A stretch of DNA of 64,000 bases from Gordonia alkaliphila (GTDB taxonomy: Bacteria > Actinomycetota > Actinomycetes > Mycobacteriales > Mycobacteriaceae): positions 434,001-498,000 of the forward strand of contig NZ_JALKBW010000001.1 in NCBI RefSeq assembly GCF_023017165.1. Direction: 5' to 3'. Shown here in pieces: positions 50,366 to 58,944 of the stretch. Numbering within the stretch: position 1 is the first letter of the stretch; each line of letters begins with the position of its first letter. The notes beneath the pieces were generated by a model, which ran no database searches, was not told where the DNA came from, and saw only the letters and a list, made by a program, of their open reading frames with translations. Made by a program: the position numbers and the translations under genes.

Positions 50366-50680
50366 TCAGAGATTCAGGCCGGCCGAGCCGACGATCTGCT
50401 TGCCCGCGTCCGCGTCGGAGTCGTCGTAGCCGAGGAAACCGGTGGTCAGCTTGCTTTCGATCGCGTTGAGCGCCTGCTCCAGGCGCACCGCGGTGGTGTG
50501 CCAGTCGGTGTGGGTGGTGTCGAAGGACTTGGCGGCCGCGCCGTTCCAGTCCCCCAGTCCGCTGGCCGCGGACGCCTTGATCCGGCCGATCACTCCCCGC
50601 ATGTCACCCACGATCCCCTTGATCGTGGAGGTGGCGGCCTGACCGGCGACCACGTCCAGATTCAATCCGTTGCCGTACAT
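50366..50680 (-). CDS. WXG100-family protein, EsxU-like partner
   Basis: A 104-residue WXG100 protein. The turn W45-N-G47 lies in LGDWNGAAAKSF between two helices. AGGAG stands 8 bases before the ATG. It probably forms a heterodimer with the EsxT-like protein encoded downstream, in the order known for esxU-esxT of ESX-4. It lacks a C-terminal YxxxD/E export signal, which might lie on its partner or on the Esp-like proteins. Confidence 0.85.
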   Translation of the reverse strand: MYGNGLNLDVVAGQAATSTIKGIVGDMRGVIGRIKASAASGLGDWNGAAAKSFDTTHTDWHTTAVRLEQALNAIESKLTTGFLGYDDSDADAGKQIVGSAGLNL

Positions 50681-50722
50681 GTGTTGCTCCTCTTCTCGGT
50701 GCCGGATCACCTCGGGATCCGG

Positions 50723-51742
50723 TCAAAGGTCGTCGTCCGCCGTCACCGGGCAGTCCCAGCCGGGTGTCGACGGGGTCGCCTCGGCGCCCGCCGCCGGCTC
50801 TCCGCTGACCGGCCGCTCCCCCAGCGCCGGTTCCGGAGTGGCCGGGACGTCGACGACGCCCACCGGCCGGACCGTGGGCGCGGCACCGGACGTCGGCGTC
50901 GCCGACGGCGTGGCCCCGGCCGACGCGGCGCCGACAGCGGGCGGTGTTCCCGCGGTCGGCGGACCCGGCACGGTGAGCGACGGTGAGCCGGGTACGAGCG
51001 GGGTGCCGGTCGGTGTCGGCATCGGTGCAGTCGGTGGCGGGGCCGCCAGGTTCCCGACGAGTTGCAGACCCGACGACATCAGGGGCAGCGCCGCCTGCAG
51101 CAGTCCGGTCACGGTGTCGGCGGTGATCGGCGGCGGCGTCACCGGGACCGGCGCGCCGTCGACGGCCACTTTGGCGGTCGGCACGGCGAGCTGCGCGCGG
51201 GTCGCCGCGATCACCGCCAGGCCCTCGGTCACGCCCTCGGCGGCGAAGCCCAGCGCCGCCGCCTGCCCGGGCGGGGTCATGATGGCCGGCATGGTGGCCG
51301 CGATCAGACCCGCGGTCTTGGCGATCACTCCCTGCAGCGCCGCCAGACCGGTGCCCACCACGGCGAGTCCGCCCTGCAGGTCGGCTGCCATCGCCGTCCC
51401 TTGCGCGGCCAGCGCGCCGGCGTTGCCCGCGGCGAGCGCCGTCTTCGCCGCAGCGCCCGCCGCGCCGTCGCCCGCCCACAGCCCGCTGAGCGCCTCGATC
51501 GCGGCGCTCGCCGCCCCGACGCCGGTCTGCAGCGTCTGCGCGAGACCGGTCAGCATGGCGGTCGGATCCCCGGGTCCGGCGGGCAGTACGCCCGTCCCGA
51601 ATGCGCTGAGCAGACCGTGCAGCGGGGTCAGCAGGGCCAGCGGATCGAGCAGCTGCGCGGGCGTCAGGTCGAGCACGTCGAGCAGCCCGGTGGGCGCCAA
51701 CAGGTCGCCGATGGTCTCGGTGCCCGTTCCGGTCGGACTCAT
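50723..51742 (-). CDS. Ala/Pro-rich PPE/EspB-like putative type VII substrate
   Basis: A 339-residue protein. The first 210 residues are Ala-rich helices with LWAGDGAAGAAAKTA at about residues 88-102, a WxG-like turn as in PPE and EspB proteins. The remaining 130 residues are a Pro/Thr-rich low-complexity tail ending DCPVTADDDL. There is no signal peptide. Its start overlaps the preceding stop by 4 bases. EspB-like secretion and pore assembly are inference; the sequence does not match any known protein closely enough to name. Confidence 0.68.
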   Translation of the reverse strand: MSPTGTGTETIGDLLAPTGLLDVLDLTPAQLLDPLALLTPLHGLLSAFGTGVLPAGPGDPTAMLTGLAQTLQTGVGAASAAIEALSGLWAGDGAAGAAAKTALAAGNAGALAAQGTAMAADLQGGLAVVGTGLAALQGVIAKTAGLIAATMPAIMTPPGQAAALGFAAEGVTEGLAVIAATRAQLAVPTAKVAVDGAPVPVTPPPITADTVTGLLQAALPLMSSGLQLVGNLAAPPPTAPMPTPTGTPLVPGSPSLTVPGPPTAGTPPAVGAASAGATPSATPTSGAAPTVRPVGVVDVPATPEPALGERPVSGEPAAGAEATPSTPGWDCPVTADDDL

Positions 51743-52041
51743 GACGCGCCGATTCCGGCGCCGCCCGCCGCGTCGGCGGCCTGCACGGCGGCCAGTCCGG
51801 CGGTGGCCGCGGCTGCGGTCGCCGACTGGACGGCGGCCAGCGACCCGACCGCGGCGAGGTGGTTGGCCTGCGCCACGGTGAAGGCGGCCAGAAACTCCTG
51901 ACCGATCACGCCGAACGCCCCGGCCAGCACCGCCGAGGCGCCCGCATCGGCGACACCGGCCGCCGCGGTGGCCGCGCCCAAGGCGGCGCTGGCGGCGGCG
52001 AACGATTCCACGGCTCCGGCCGCAACCGTCATCTCACTCAT
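51739..52041 (-). CDS. EspC-like type VII secretion target
   Basis: A 100-residue, extremely Ala-rich helical protein (MSEMTVAAGAVESFAAASAAL at the start). Length, helix pair and genomic place fit the EspC/DUF2580 group of T7SS substrates. No strict YxxxD/E motif is seen, though EFLAAF and QANH segments are present. It overlaps the neighbouring genes by 4 and 8 bases, so the operon is tightly coupled. Low-complexity composition limits certainty. Confidence 0.6.
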   Translation of the reverse strand: MSEMTVAAGAVESFAAASAALGAATAAAGVADAGASAVLAGAFGVIGQEFLAAFTVAQANHLAAVGSLAAVQSATAAAATAGLAAVQAADAAGGAGIGAS

Positions 52042-52486
52042 CGTTGCTCCTGACTGCTGAAGTCCGCTCCCGCACGGCGGTGGGCTGACAATTGGACGTT
52101 GCCGAGACCGAACCGGTTCCCTCCGTACCCGGCGTGTCGGCGAACTCCCCCGAGGTGTCGTCGAACTGCTCGGTGAACGCGGCCAGGAGCTCGTCGCGTG
52201 CCGCGCACAGATCGAGGTCGGCAGCGGCGGCGGCTTCGGTGATCAGCCGACCCAACCGTTCGGCGTCGCCCTGCCCCGCACCCGGCGCCAGTTGCAGGTC
52301 GGCCAGCCCGCCGCCCGCGTCCAAGCGCACCGTGACCCGGCCGTCGTCGACCGAGGCGGTCGACGACAACGCGGCAAGATCGCCGCGCACCTGCTCCAGG
52401 ACCGCGAGCTGCGCAGCGGCCCGCGCCGTGATCCGATCCATCGCCCCCGCCGCCATGTCCCCGTGCACGTCCGTGCCCGCGGTCAT
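52034..52486 (-). CDS. YbaB/EbfC-family protein, EspL-like
   Basis: A 150-residue protein with the YbaB/EbfC core (VTVRLDAGGGLADLQLAPGA) preceded by a helix and followed by an acidic tail. EspL of ESX-1 has the same fold and lies next to espB. It would act as a chaperone or nucleic-acid-binding protein in the cytoplasm. The ATG overlaps the upstream stop (ATGA). Function within this module is inferred from neighbours. Confidence 0.66.
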   Translation of the reverse strand: MTAGTDVHGDMAAGAMDRITARAAAQLAVLEQVRGDLAALSSTASVDDGRVTVRLDAGGGLADLQLAPGAGQGDAERLGRLITEAAAAADLDLCAARDELLAAFTEQFDDTSGEFADTPGTEGTGSVSATSNCQPTAVRERTSAVRSNDE

Positions 52487-52782
52487 CGGGCACCGCACCA
52501 ACGGTCGGCGTCGGCCTCCAGGCGGAGCAGTCCGGCTCGGTCGGGCAGACCGAGGGCGTCGAGCACCTCCCACGGAGTACCGGTCTCGGCCAGTTCCAGG
52601 CGTCGCCGGTGTGCTCCGGCGCCCCGCGCGAGGGCGCACAGCGCGACCACCCGCGCGGCGACGACGTCCAGGTCGGCCGACAGTTGAGCGGGCGCGATGC
52701 GGACTCGGACGGGCAGTCCTTCGTCGGTGGTGGTCACGGCCAGGCCGCCGCAGGGCGACGCCGCCTCATGGAGTTGGTTCAT
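52483..52782 (-). CDS. unknown small protein at the head of the Esx/Esp-like operon
   Basis: A 99-residue protein opening MNQLHEAASPCGGLAVTTT. No family was recognised. The middle is Ala/Arg-rich (ALCALARGAGAHRRRL). It is first in an operon of six genes, coupled by a 4-base overlap to the YbaB-like gene. It is divergent from the MinD-like ATPase. Its constant position suggests a role in secretion or regulation of the module. Confidence 0.6.
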   Translation of the reverse strand: MNQLHEAASPCGGLAVTTTDEGLPVRVRIAPAQLSADLDVVAARVVALCALARGAGAHRRRLELAETGTPWEVLDALGLPDRAGLLRLEADADRWCGAR

Positions 52783-52991
52783 GGTGGTTTAGACGCAGCG
52801 GCGGCCGTTTCGGTTCCCTCGACATGCCGATCGGTGCGACGTCGGTCGTCGCGCTGACCTGCGGACCGTCGTACTTGGACGTTCCGGCGGCGAGTCCGGT
52901 TCCATCGCCGCATTCCCGGGCGTGGCGCGGCGGGCACCGGCGTAGCGTTCGCCACTTCGGGGACATCACCCGATCATCGGAGGGGGAAATC
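52783..52991. promoter_or_regulatory. divergent promoter region of the Esx/Esp-like module
   Basis: About 209 bases separate the first gene of the operon on the minus strand from the MinD-like ATPase on the plus strand. A strong GGAGGGGGAAATC ribosome-binding site ends the region before the ATG at 52992. Promoters for both directions must lie here; no clear dyad was identified. Confidence 0.55.
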
Positions 52992-54064
52992 ATGACCGAG
53001 ATGCCTGCGACGCTGCCGCCGTGGCTCACCGACAACCAGCCGCCACCGCCACCCCGCTGCAGCCGGCGCCTCCTCCGCCGTCTCCCCGCTGCCACCGGCA
53101 CCGTCGCCGGGTACGCGCCGGTCCCGCCCTCGACCAGTTGGCGCTGCTGCGCAAGGCACGACGGCCACCCGCCGGCGGCTGGCGGCGCGCCGTGCACAGC
53201 CTGACCGGCGGCGCGGTGAACCCGGGCCAGTCGGCAGCGGAGCTGGAGTACCAGGAACTGCTCGAACGGGTACGACGCCCGGTCCGCGGCGACTACCGGA
53301 TCGCGGTGCTGTCTCTCAAGGGCGGCGTCGGCAAGACCACCACCGCCGTCGGACTGGGCTCCACCTTCGCGTCCCTGCGCGGGGACCGGGTGATCGCCGT
53401 CGACGCCAACCCGGACCTGGGCACGCTGGCCCAACGCATTCCATTGCAGACCGACTCCACGGTGCGCGACCTGCTGGCCGATCCGGCGATCCACCGCTAC
53501 TCGGACGTGCGCGCCCACACCTCGCAGGCGCCGAGCCGCCTCGAAGTGCTGGCCTCCGAGCGCGATCCGGCGGCCGCTGAGGCGTTCAGCGAGGACGAGT
53601 ACCGCGGCGTGATGGCCGTGCTGCAGCGGTATTACAACATCGTGCTGACCGACTGCGGGACCGGACTGTCGCATTCCGCGATGCGCGGCATCCTCGATCT
53701 CGCGGACGCGTTGATCCTGGTCAGCTCGCCGGCGCTCGACGGCGCCCGCAGCGCCGGGGCTACCCTGGACTGGCTGGCCGGACATGGTTTCGGGCACCTG
53801 ATCTCCCGAGCGGTGGTGGTGCTCAGCTCGGCGCGGCCCGGGTCGTCGTCGATCGACGTGGACCAGCTGACGCAGCACTTCCTGACGCGCTGCCGAGCCG
53901 TGCAGACCATCGCGTTCGACGATCATCTGGCCGAGGGCGCGGCGATCGACCTGGACCTGCTGGGCCGGCGCACGCGCCGCGGATTCGTCGAGTTGGCCGC
54001 GGTCATCGCGGACGATTTCGGCGGCACCACCCTGCGGCGACAGCCCCCGTTCCTGCCCGACTGA
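52992..54064 (+). CDS. MinD/ParA-like ATPase, EspI-like, with apparent frameshift in the Pro-rich N-terminus
   Basis: The ATPase core carries LSLKGGVGKTTTAVGLG and AVDANPDLGTLAQR, typical of EspI-type MinD-like proteins in ESX loci. The natural start is the ATG at 52992 after a strong ribosome-binding site (MTEMPATLPPWLTDNQPPPPP). Frame is lost near 53052 at a CCCC run and the core is read in another frame, from about LDQLALLRKARR onward. One or more homopolymer indels would reconcile them. Without correction an ATG at 53021 would give a shortened 347-residue form. It probably regulates or powers the secretion module. Confidence 0.78.
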
Positions 54065-54160
54065 GGCCCCTCCGAGTGGGCATCGCCCTGCGAACGGGGG
54101 TTGAATGGGAGGTGTACATCCGGCGTGCGCGCCGGAGCGCCACCGCTTTGGGAGACCCGT

Positions 54161-55168
54161 ATGACAGCGCGTATCGAATACCGGACGATCCACGGCTACC
54201 GCCGCGCCTTCCGGATCGCCGGCGAGGGACCGGCCATCCTGCTGATCCACGGCATCGGTGACAACTCGTCGACGTTCGACGAGATCATCGACGAGTTGGC
54301 CCGCGACCACACGGTGATCGCACCGGACCTGCTCGGCCACGGACTGTCGGAGAAGCCGCAGGCCGACTACTCGGTGGCCGCGTTCGCCAACGGCATGCGC
54401 GACCTGCTGGTGGTGCTCGGCATCACCCGGGTCACGGTCGTCGGGCATTCGTTGGGCGGCGGCGTGGCCATGCAGTTCTGCTACCAGTTCCCGCGGTTCG
54501 TGCAGCGACTGGTGCTGGTGGCTGCGGGCGGCGTCACCACCGACGTGAACCCGGTGCTGCGCCTGGCCTCGGTGCCCGGTGTACCGCTGCTGCTGCGCGG
54601 CCTCCGGCTGCCCGGCGTGGCCCCGCTGGTGCGCGGCACGGCGCGGTCACTGGCGCGGATCGACGACCTGCCCGCACTGCCCGAACGCCTCACCCCGCGC
54701 GCGATGATCACCGATCACCAGGATCTGCTACGCATCGTCGACGAGCTGACCGACCCGCATGCGCACGCCGCGTTCACGCGCACCCTGCGCGCCGTCGTCG
54801 ACTGGCGGGGCCAGACGGTGACCATGCTCGATCGCGCCTACCTCACCGAACGACTGCCGCTGCTCGTGGTCTGGGGCAGCAAGGACACGGTGATCCCGGT
54901 CCATCACGCCGCGCTGACCGGCGCTGCCATCCCGCACGCGCAGGTGGAGATCTTCGACGGCGCCGGGCACTTCCCGTTCCGCGACGATCCGCGCCGCTTC
55001 GTCGACCTCGTCCTGGACTTCATCGCCACCACCGAGCCGATCGAATTCGATCCGGCCAACTGGCACGCGCTGATGTCGGCCGGTCAGCGACTCGACGAGA
55101 TGGTGGGCGACGACGACTTGCTGGGCGAGATCTTCGAGGCCTTGGAAACCGAGCGCAGCGTCAGCTGA
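54161..55168 (+). CDS. alpha/beta hydrolase (epoxide/lipid hydrolase type)
   Basis: A 335-residue alpha/beta hydrolase. The oxyanion motif HGIGDN at residues 30-35 and nucleophile elbow GHSLGG (Ser97) are clear; a GHFPF His near residue 290 completes the triad. The cap domain lies between. Substrate unknown. The ATG at 54161 follows GGAGACC. The last 85 bases overlap the 3' end of the convergent NADH dehydrogenase gene. Confidence 0.9.
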   Translation: MTARIEYRTIHGYRRAFRIAGEGPAILLIHGIGDNSSTFDEIIDELARDHTVIAPDLLGHGLSEKPQADYSVAAFANGMRDLLVVLGITRVTVVGHSLGGGVAMQFCYQFPRFVQRLVLVAAGGVTTDVNPVLRLASVPGVPLLLRGLRLPGVAPLVRGTARSLARIDDLPALPERLTPRAMITDHQDLLRIVDELTDPHAHAAFTRTLRAVVDWRGQTVTMLDRAYLTERLPLLVVWGSKDTVIPVHHAALTGAAIPHAQVEIFDGAGHFPFRDDPRRFVDLVLDFIATTEPIEFDPANWHALMSAGQRLDEMVGDDDLLGEIFEALETERSVS

Positions 55169-56370
55169 TCGAAGCCGGGCCGATCGCTGCCGGCGAACGA
55201 CCGGAACCAGGACACGACCGCCGCCACCCGATTGCGGAAGCCCACCAGGTAGAACAGGTGCACGCCGAGCCAGGTGAGCCAGCCGAGGAAGCCGGTCAGT
55301 GTGACGCCGAACGGGGCGTCGACCACGGCGTTGTGCCGATTGACGACGGCCATCGAGCCCTTGTCGAGGTACCGGAAGGCGGTGCCGGTGACGGTCTTGC
55401 CGCGGATCATGTCGGCCGCGTGCCGACCCTGCTGCATGGCCACCGGGCTCTGACCCGGGTAGCCGCGCAGGCTGGTCATGTCGCCGATGGCGAAGACGTC
55501 GGCCCGTCCGCCGACGGTGAGGTCGGGATTGATGAGCAGTCGGCCGGCACGATCGGTGTCGCAGCCGGTGGCCTCGGCGATCACACCGGCCAGCGGCGTG
55601 GCCTTCACGCCCGCCGACCAGACGACGGTGCGCGAGGTGATCTTCTGCTCGCCGTCGGCGCCGGAGACGGTCACCACGTCGTCGGCGATGTCGGTGACGA
55701 AGGCGTTGGTCAGCACCTGGATGCCCGACTCCTCCAGCGTCGCGCGGGCGAAGTCCGAGAGGCGGCCGCCGTAGACCGGCAGCAGGTCGGCCGCGCCCTC
55801 CACCAGGTACACGGTGGCGGGCACCTCGGTGTAGAACCGGTCGTGCAGTTCGCGGATCTGCCCGGCGATCTCCACGCCGGTCGCGCCGCCGCCGACCACC
55901 ACGAAGGTGTGTGCGGCCTGGTCGTTGAGCGGGGCGTGCACACAGTCATACAGGTGGGCGCGCAGCGTCGTCGCGTCGTCGAGCGATTTGAGCGAGAACG
56001 TGCGATCGGCCCACTCGTCGTGGCCGAAGTAGCCCTGCGCGGCACCGGCTGCGACGATCAGCTTCTTGTAGCCGATGTGCTGCGGACCGTCGGCCGTCTC
56101 ATAGGTGAGCACCTGCGCCTGGGCGTCGAGGGCGGTCACATAACCCTGGACGACGTCGATCGTCTCGTAGTCGGAGAGGACGTCGGCGATCGGCGGGGCG
56201 ATCTCCGCGGGGTCGAGGACGCCGGTGGCGACCTGGTACAGCAGCGGCTGGAACAGATGCTCCGGAGTCGCCGAGATCAACGTCGTCGGCACCTTCGACT
56301 TGGCCAGTTGCTTGGCGGCCGACAGCCCGCCGAAACCCGAACCGATCACTACGACGTCGGTGCTCCGCAC
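55084..56370 (-). CDS. ndh: type II NADH dehydrogenase (NDH-2)
   Basis: A 428-residue flavoprotein with the FAD motif VIGSGFGGLSAA near residue 8 and the NADH Rossmann VVVGGGATGVEIAG in the middle. The segment AIGDMTSLRG contains the FAD-ribityl Asp. The C-terminal WLGVHLFYLVGFRNR forms the membrane-binding helix. It oxidises NADH and reduces menaquinone without pumping protons. The final 20 or so residues are unusual, Ser/Lys-rich and encoded opposite the hydrolase gene, as if the original stop were lost. Divergent from a LysR gene. Confidence 0.93.
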   Translation of the reverse strand: MRSTDVVVIGSGFGGLSAAKQLAKSKVPTTLISATPEHLFQPLLYQVATGVLDPAEIAPPIADVLSDYETIDVVQGYVTALDAQAQVLTYETADGPQHIGYKKLIVAAGAAQGYFGHDEWADRTFSLKSLDDATTLRAHLYDCVHAPLNDQAAHTFVVVGGGATGVEIAGQIRELHDRFYTEVPATVYLVEGAADLLPVYGGRLSDFARATLEESGIQVLTNAFVTDIADDVVTVSGADGEQKITSRTVVWSAGVKATPLAGVIAEATGCDTDRAGRLLINPDLTVGGRADVFAIGDMTSLRGYPGQSPVAMQQGRHAADMIRGKTVTGTAFRYLDKGSMAVVNRHNAVVDAPFGVTLTGFLGWLTWLGVHLFYLVGFRNRVAAVVSWFRSFAGSDRPGFDQLTLRSVSKASKISPSKSSSPTISSSR

Positions 56371-56493
56371 AGTTCTCTCCTCGAGGTTCGATTACCGATG
56401 GAACCACTCTCGCGAACGATGAGGCGAATACACAAGGCGGTCGACCACGGGATATCGCATTGCCTCCATCTGTTTTGCTCATACAATGAGGTC
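56371..56493. promoter_or_regulatory. divergent ndh/LysR control region
   Basis: The 123-base gap contains CTCAT-ACA-ATGAG at 56478-56490, a short dyad just before the LysR start, and a lower G+C stretch ACACAAGG. Such divergent gaps usually hold the LysR binding site. Control of ndh by this regulator is inferred from the arrangement only. Confidence 0.5.
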
Positions 56494-57351
56494 ATGGAGT
56501 TTCGCCAGCTGACCTACCTCGTCGCCGTCGCCAAACACGGCGGATTCTCGCCTGCGGCGCGCGCCTGCTTCGTGTCCCAGAGCGCGGTCAGCCATCAGAT
56601 CGCCGCCCTCGAACGGGAACTCGGGGTCGAGCTGTTCCACCGCAGCGGACGCACCGTGACGCTCACCGAGGCGGGCGAACTCCTGCTCCCCCGCGCCGAG
56701 CAGCTACTCGCGCTGCGCGACGACGCGATCGCCGCCGTCACACCGCGCCCCGACCGCGTCGCCGTCGCCGCCAACATGTCCTTCGCCCGGGCCGCACTGA
56801 CCGCGGTCGCTGCGGTCCGCGAGCGCCATCCCGAGGCGGAGATCGATTTCCTGCTCAAGCCGTTCGAGCAGCGCATCGACGCCGTCGCGAGCGGGGAGGC
56901 GGATCTGGCACTGGTTCGCGGGACCGTCGATCGGGACGGGCTGTACCGGGATCCGCTCTGGGTGGATCAACCGGTGATCGCCTTCGCCGCGCGCCATCCG
57001 CTCGCCGCGCACGTTCGCAGTCCCCACCTCGCCGAGTTGGCCTCGTATCCGCTGCTTCTCCCGGCGGCTGACAAGCAGGTGCTGCTGCACAAACTGGTGG
57101 AGAAGGTGTTCGCCCGCGCCGGCGTCACGCCGCACTACGGGCCGCAGTCGCGGCCCGGTCATCCGGTGGCCTTCGAACTGATCAACCAGCCCGACAGCTG
57201 GACCATCCTCTACGAGGATCCGCTGGCCCCGGGCATCGCCTGCCGGCGCAGTCTCGACTTCACCCTGCCCGTGTCGGCGGTCCTGCGGACGGACGCGACG
57301 CCCAATCCGCTGGTCGCCGAGCTCCTCACCGAGTTGTCGAGCTACCGCTGA
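56494..57351 (+). CDS. LysR-family transcriptional regulator
   Basis: A 285-residue LTTR. The N-terminal winged helix-turn-helix has FSPAARACFVSQSAVSHQIA and ELGVELFHRSGR; the periplasmic-binding-like effector domain follows. It is divergent from ndh, so it is a candidate regulator of that gene. The effector cannot be predicted. The start ATG directly precedes the conserved MEFRQLTYLV. Confidence 0.9.
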   Translation: MEFRQLTYLVAVAKHGGFSPAARACFVSQSAVSHQIAALERELGVELFHRSGRTVTLTEAGELLLPRAEQLLALRDDAIAAVTPRPDRVAVAANMSFARAALTAVAAVRERHPEAEIDFLLKPFEQRIDAVASGEADLALVRGTVDRDGLYRDPLWVDQPVIAFAARHPLAAHVRSPHLAELASYPLLLPAADKQVLLHKLVEKVFARAGVTPHYGPQSRPGHPVAFELINQPDSWTILYEDPLAPGIACRRSLDFTLPVSAVLRTDATPNPLVAELLTELSSYR

Positions 57352-57355
57352 GACG

Positions 57356-58225
57356 TCAGTCGCCGCAGCAGCCGTCGCCGTCCCCGCCCAAGTCGCCGCC
57401 CAGGTCGGCGGCCGATCGGACGTCGCGGGTGCGCTCGTTGCGCGCCGCCCACTCGTGCTCCGCCGGATAGTAGACCTCGGCGAGGGCCAGACCCCGCGCC
57501 TGCGCGACGGGGACCTGCGCGCTGCGGGTCCGCTCGGCGAGCAGCCCGGCGCACCAGTCGAGGTCGCGCCGCCCCTCGGCCACCGCGGCGACCGCACCGA
57601 CCAGTGACCGCACCATGGACCAGCAGAAGGCGTCGGCCACCACGCGCCCGACGAGCACGCCGTCGTCGTCGCGCCGCCAACCGAACTCCTGCAGCTCGCG
57701 AATGGTGGTGGAGCCTTCCCGGAAGCGGCAGAAGGCGGCGAAGTCGTTCAGGCCCAACAGCGACGACGACGCCGCATTCAGGGCTGCGAGTTCGAGGGGC
57801 CGCGGCCAGTCCGCGGTGCGGCGCGCCGACAACGGCTCCGGGCCCCAAGCGGCGTCGGTCAGGCGGTATTCGTAGCGTCGCGCCAGCGCCGAGAAGCGGG
57901 CGTCGAAGTCGGGCGAGACCGCCTCGACGGATTTGATGCGCACGTCGGCGGGCAGCAGCTTGGCCAGGCGGCGCACCAGGCGCGCGGGATCGCCGCCGAT
58001 GGAGCGAGTGTCGAGGGCCGCGGCCGGCACGTCGCAGTGCGCGACCTGTCCGGTGGCGTGCACCCCGGCGTCGGTACGCCCGGCCACGGTGAGCCGGACC
58101 GGCACCCGCAGCACGGTCGCGAGCGTCGACTCCAGTGTCTCGCAGACGGTGCGGCGGCCGGGCTGCGTGGCCCACCCGGAGAAGTCGGTGCCGTCGTACC
58201 CGATCAGCAGCCGCAGCCGCAGCAT
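57356..58225 (-). CDS. truA: tRNA pseudouridine synthase A
   Basis: A 289-residue TruA, which makes pseudouridine at positions 38-40 of tRNA anticodon stems. The catalytic Asp52 lies in GRTDAGVHA; the FRFREGSTT and RMVR-like MVRSLVGAV motifs follow. It is the last gene of the ribosomal cluster and lies behind a hairpin. Position relative to rplQ is that of Rv3455c. The extreme C-terminus has a [10 protein letters not shown] tail, longer than in many homologues. Confidence 0.95.
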   Translation of the reverse strand: MLRLRLLIGYDGTDFSGWATQPGRRTVCETLESTLATVLRVPVRLTVAGRTDAGVHATGQVAHCDVPAAALDTRSIGGDPARLVRRLAKLLPADVRIKSVEAVSPDFDARFSALARRYEYRLTDAAWGPEPLSARRTADWPRPLELAALNAASSSLLGLNDFAAFCRFREGSTTIRELQEFGWRRDDDGVLVGRVVADAFCWSMVRSLVGAVAAVAEGRRDLDWCAGLLAERTRSAQVPVAQARGLALAEVYYPAEHEWAARNERTRDVRSAADLGGDLGGDGDGCCGD

Positions 58226-58237
58226 CGGAGAAACGAC

Positions 58238-58275
58238 GAACCCGCCGACCCCCTCGCGGGGATCGGCGGGCTCGT
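58238..58275 (-). terminator. hairpin after rplQ
   Basis: CCCGCCGACCCC at 58241-58252 pairs with GGGGATCGGCGGG at 58258-58270, with a single-base bulge. It lies between rplQ and truA on the minus strand, so it can end the rpsM-rplQ transcript or reduce read-through into truA. Confidence 0.65.
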
Positions 58276-58303
58276 TCGCAGGCGTCTGAATCAGAGCGCC
58301 CGA

Positions 58304-58885
58304 CTACTTGGCGTCGTCGGAACCGTCGACGTCGGCACCCTCGGCGAGAGTCTCGTCTGCGGTCGCCGCAGCCTGGTTCTCGTCGGCGGCCTCAGACACG
58401 GCTTCAGCGTTCTCGACCTCGGCGTCGGTGGCCTCGTCGATGACCTCGGCCACCGGGTTGGCAACCTTCTCCGCAGCAGCCTTGGACGCAGCAGCGCGGG
58501 TGGCGCGGCTGGCCTCGGTGGAAGCGGTCTGCTCGGTCACGAGAGCGATCACGGCCATCGGCGCGTTGTCGCCCTTGCGGGGCAGGGTCTTGATGATGCG
58601 GGTGTAGCCACCGTCACGGCTCGAGTACAGCGGAGCGATGTCCTCGAACAGCTTGTGGACGATGTCCTTGTCGCGGATGTCCTTCATCACCTGGCGACGG
58701 TTGGCGAGCTCGCCGGCCTTCGCGTGGGTGATGAGCTTCTCCGCGTACGGACGCAGGCGCTTGGCCTTGGCTTCGGTGGTGGTGATGCGGCCGTGCTCGA
58801 AGAGCGCCGTGGCCAGATTGGCGAGCATCGCCTTCTGGTGGCTGGCCGACCCGCCGAGGCGGGCACCCTTAGTGGGCTTGGGCAT
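58304..58885 (-). CDS. rplQ: 50S ribosomal protein bL17
   Basis: A 193-residue L17. The conserved core [20 protein letters not shown] through the GDNAPMAVI segment spans about 120 residues. The remaining C-terminus is an Ala/Glu-rich acidic tail typical of actinobacterial L17. It lies near the polypeptide exit of the 50S subunit. Follows rpoA in the alpha operon. Confidence 0.97.
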   Translation of the reverse strand: MPKPTKGARLGGSASHQKAMLANLATALFEHGRITTTEAKAKRLRPYAEKLITHAKAGELANRRQVMKDIRDKDIVHKLFEDIAPLYSSRDGGYTRIIKTLPRKGDNAPMAVIALVTEQTASTEASRATRAAASKAAAEKVANPVAEVIDEATDAEVENAEAVSEAADENQAAATADETLAEGADVDGSDDAK

Positions 58886-58944
58886 TGGTTTCTCCTAGGA
58901 GGGGCGCCGATCGCAGACCGGCAGTCTCAAATGGTCTTCGACAG

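Noticed and set aside
55258..56493. Extension of the LysR reading frame far upstream
   Set aside because: It runs antisense through ndh; homology and the start codon begin at 56494.
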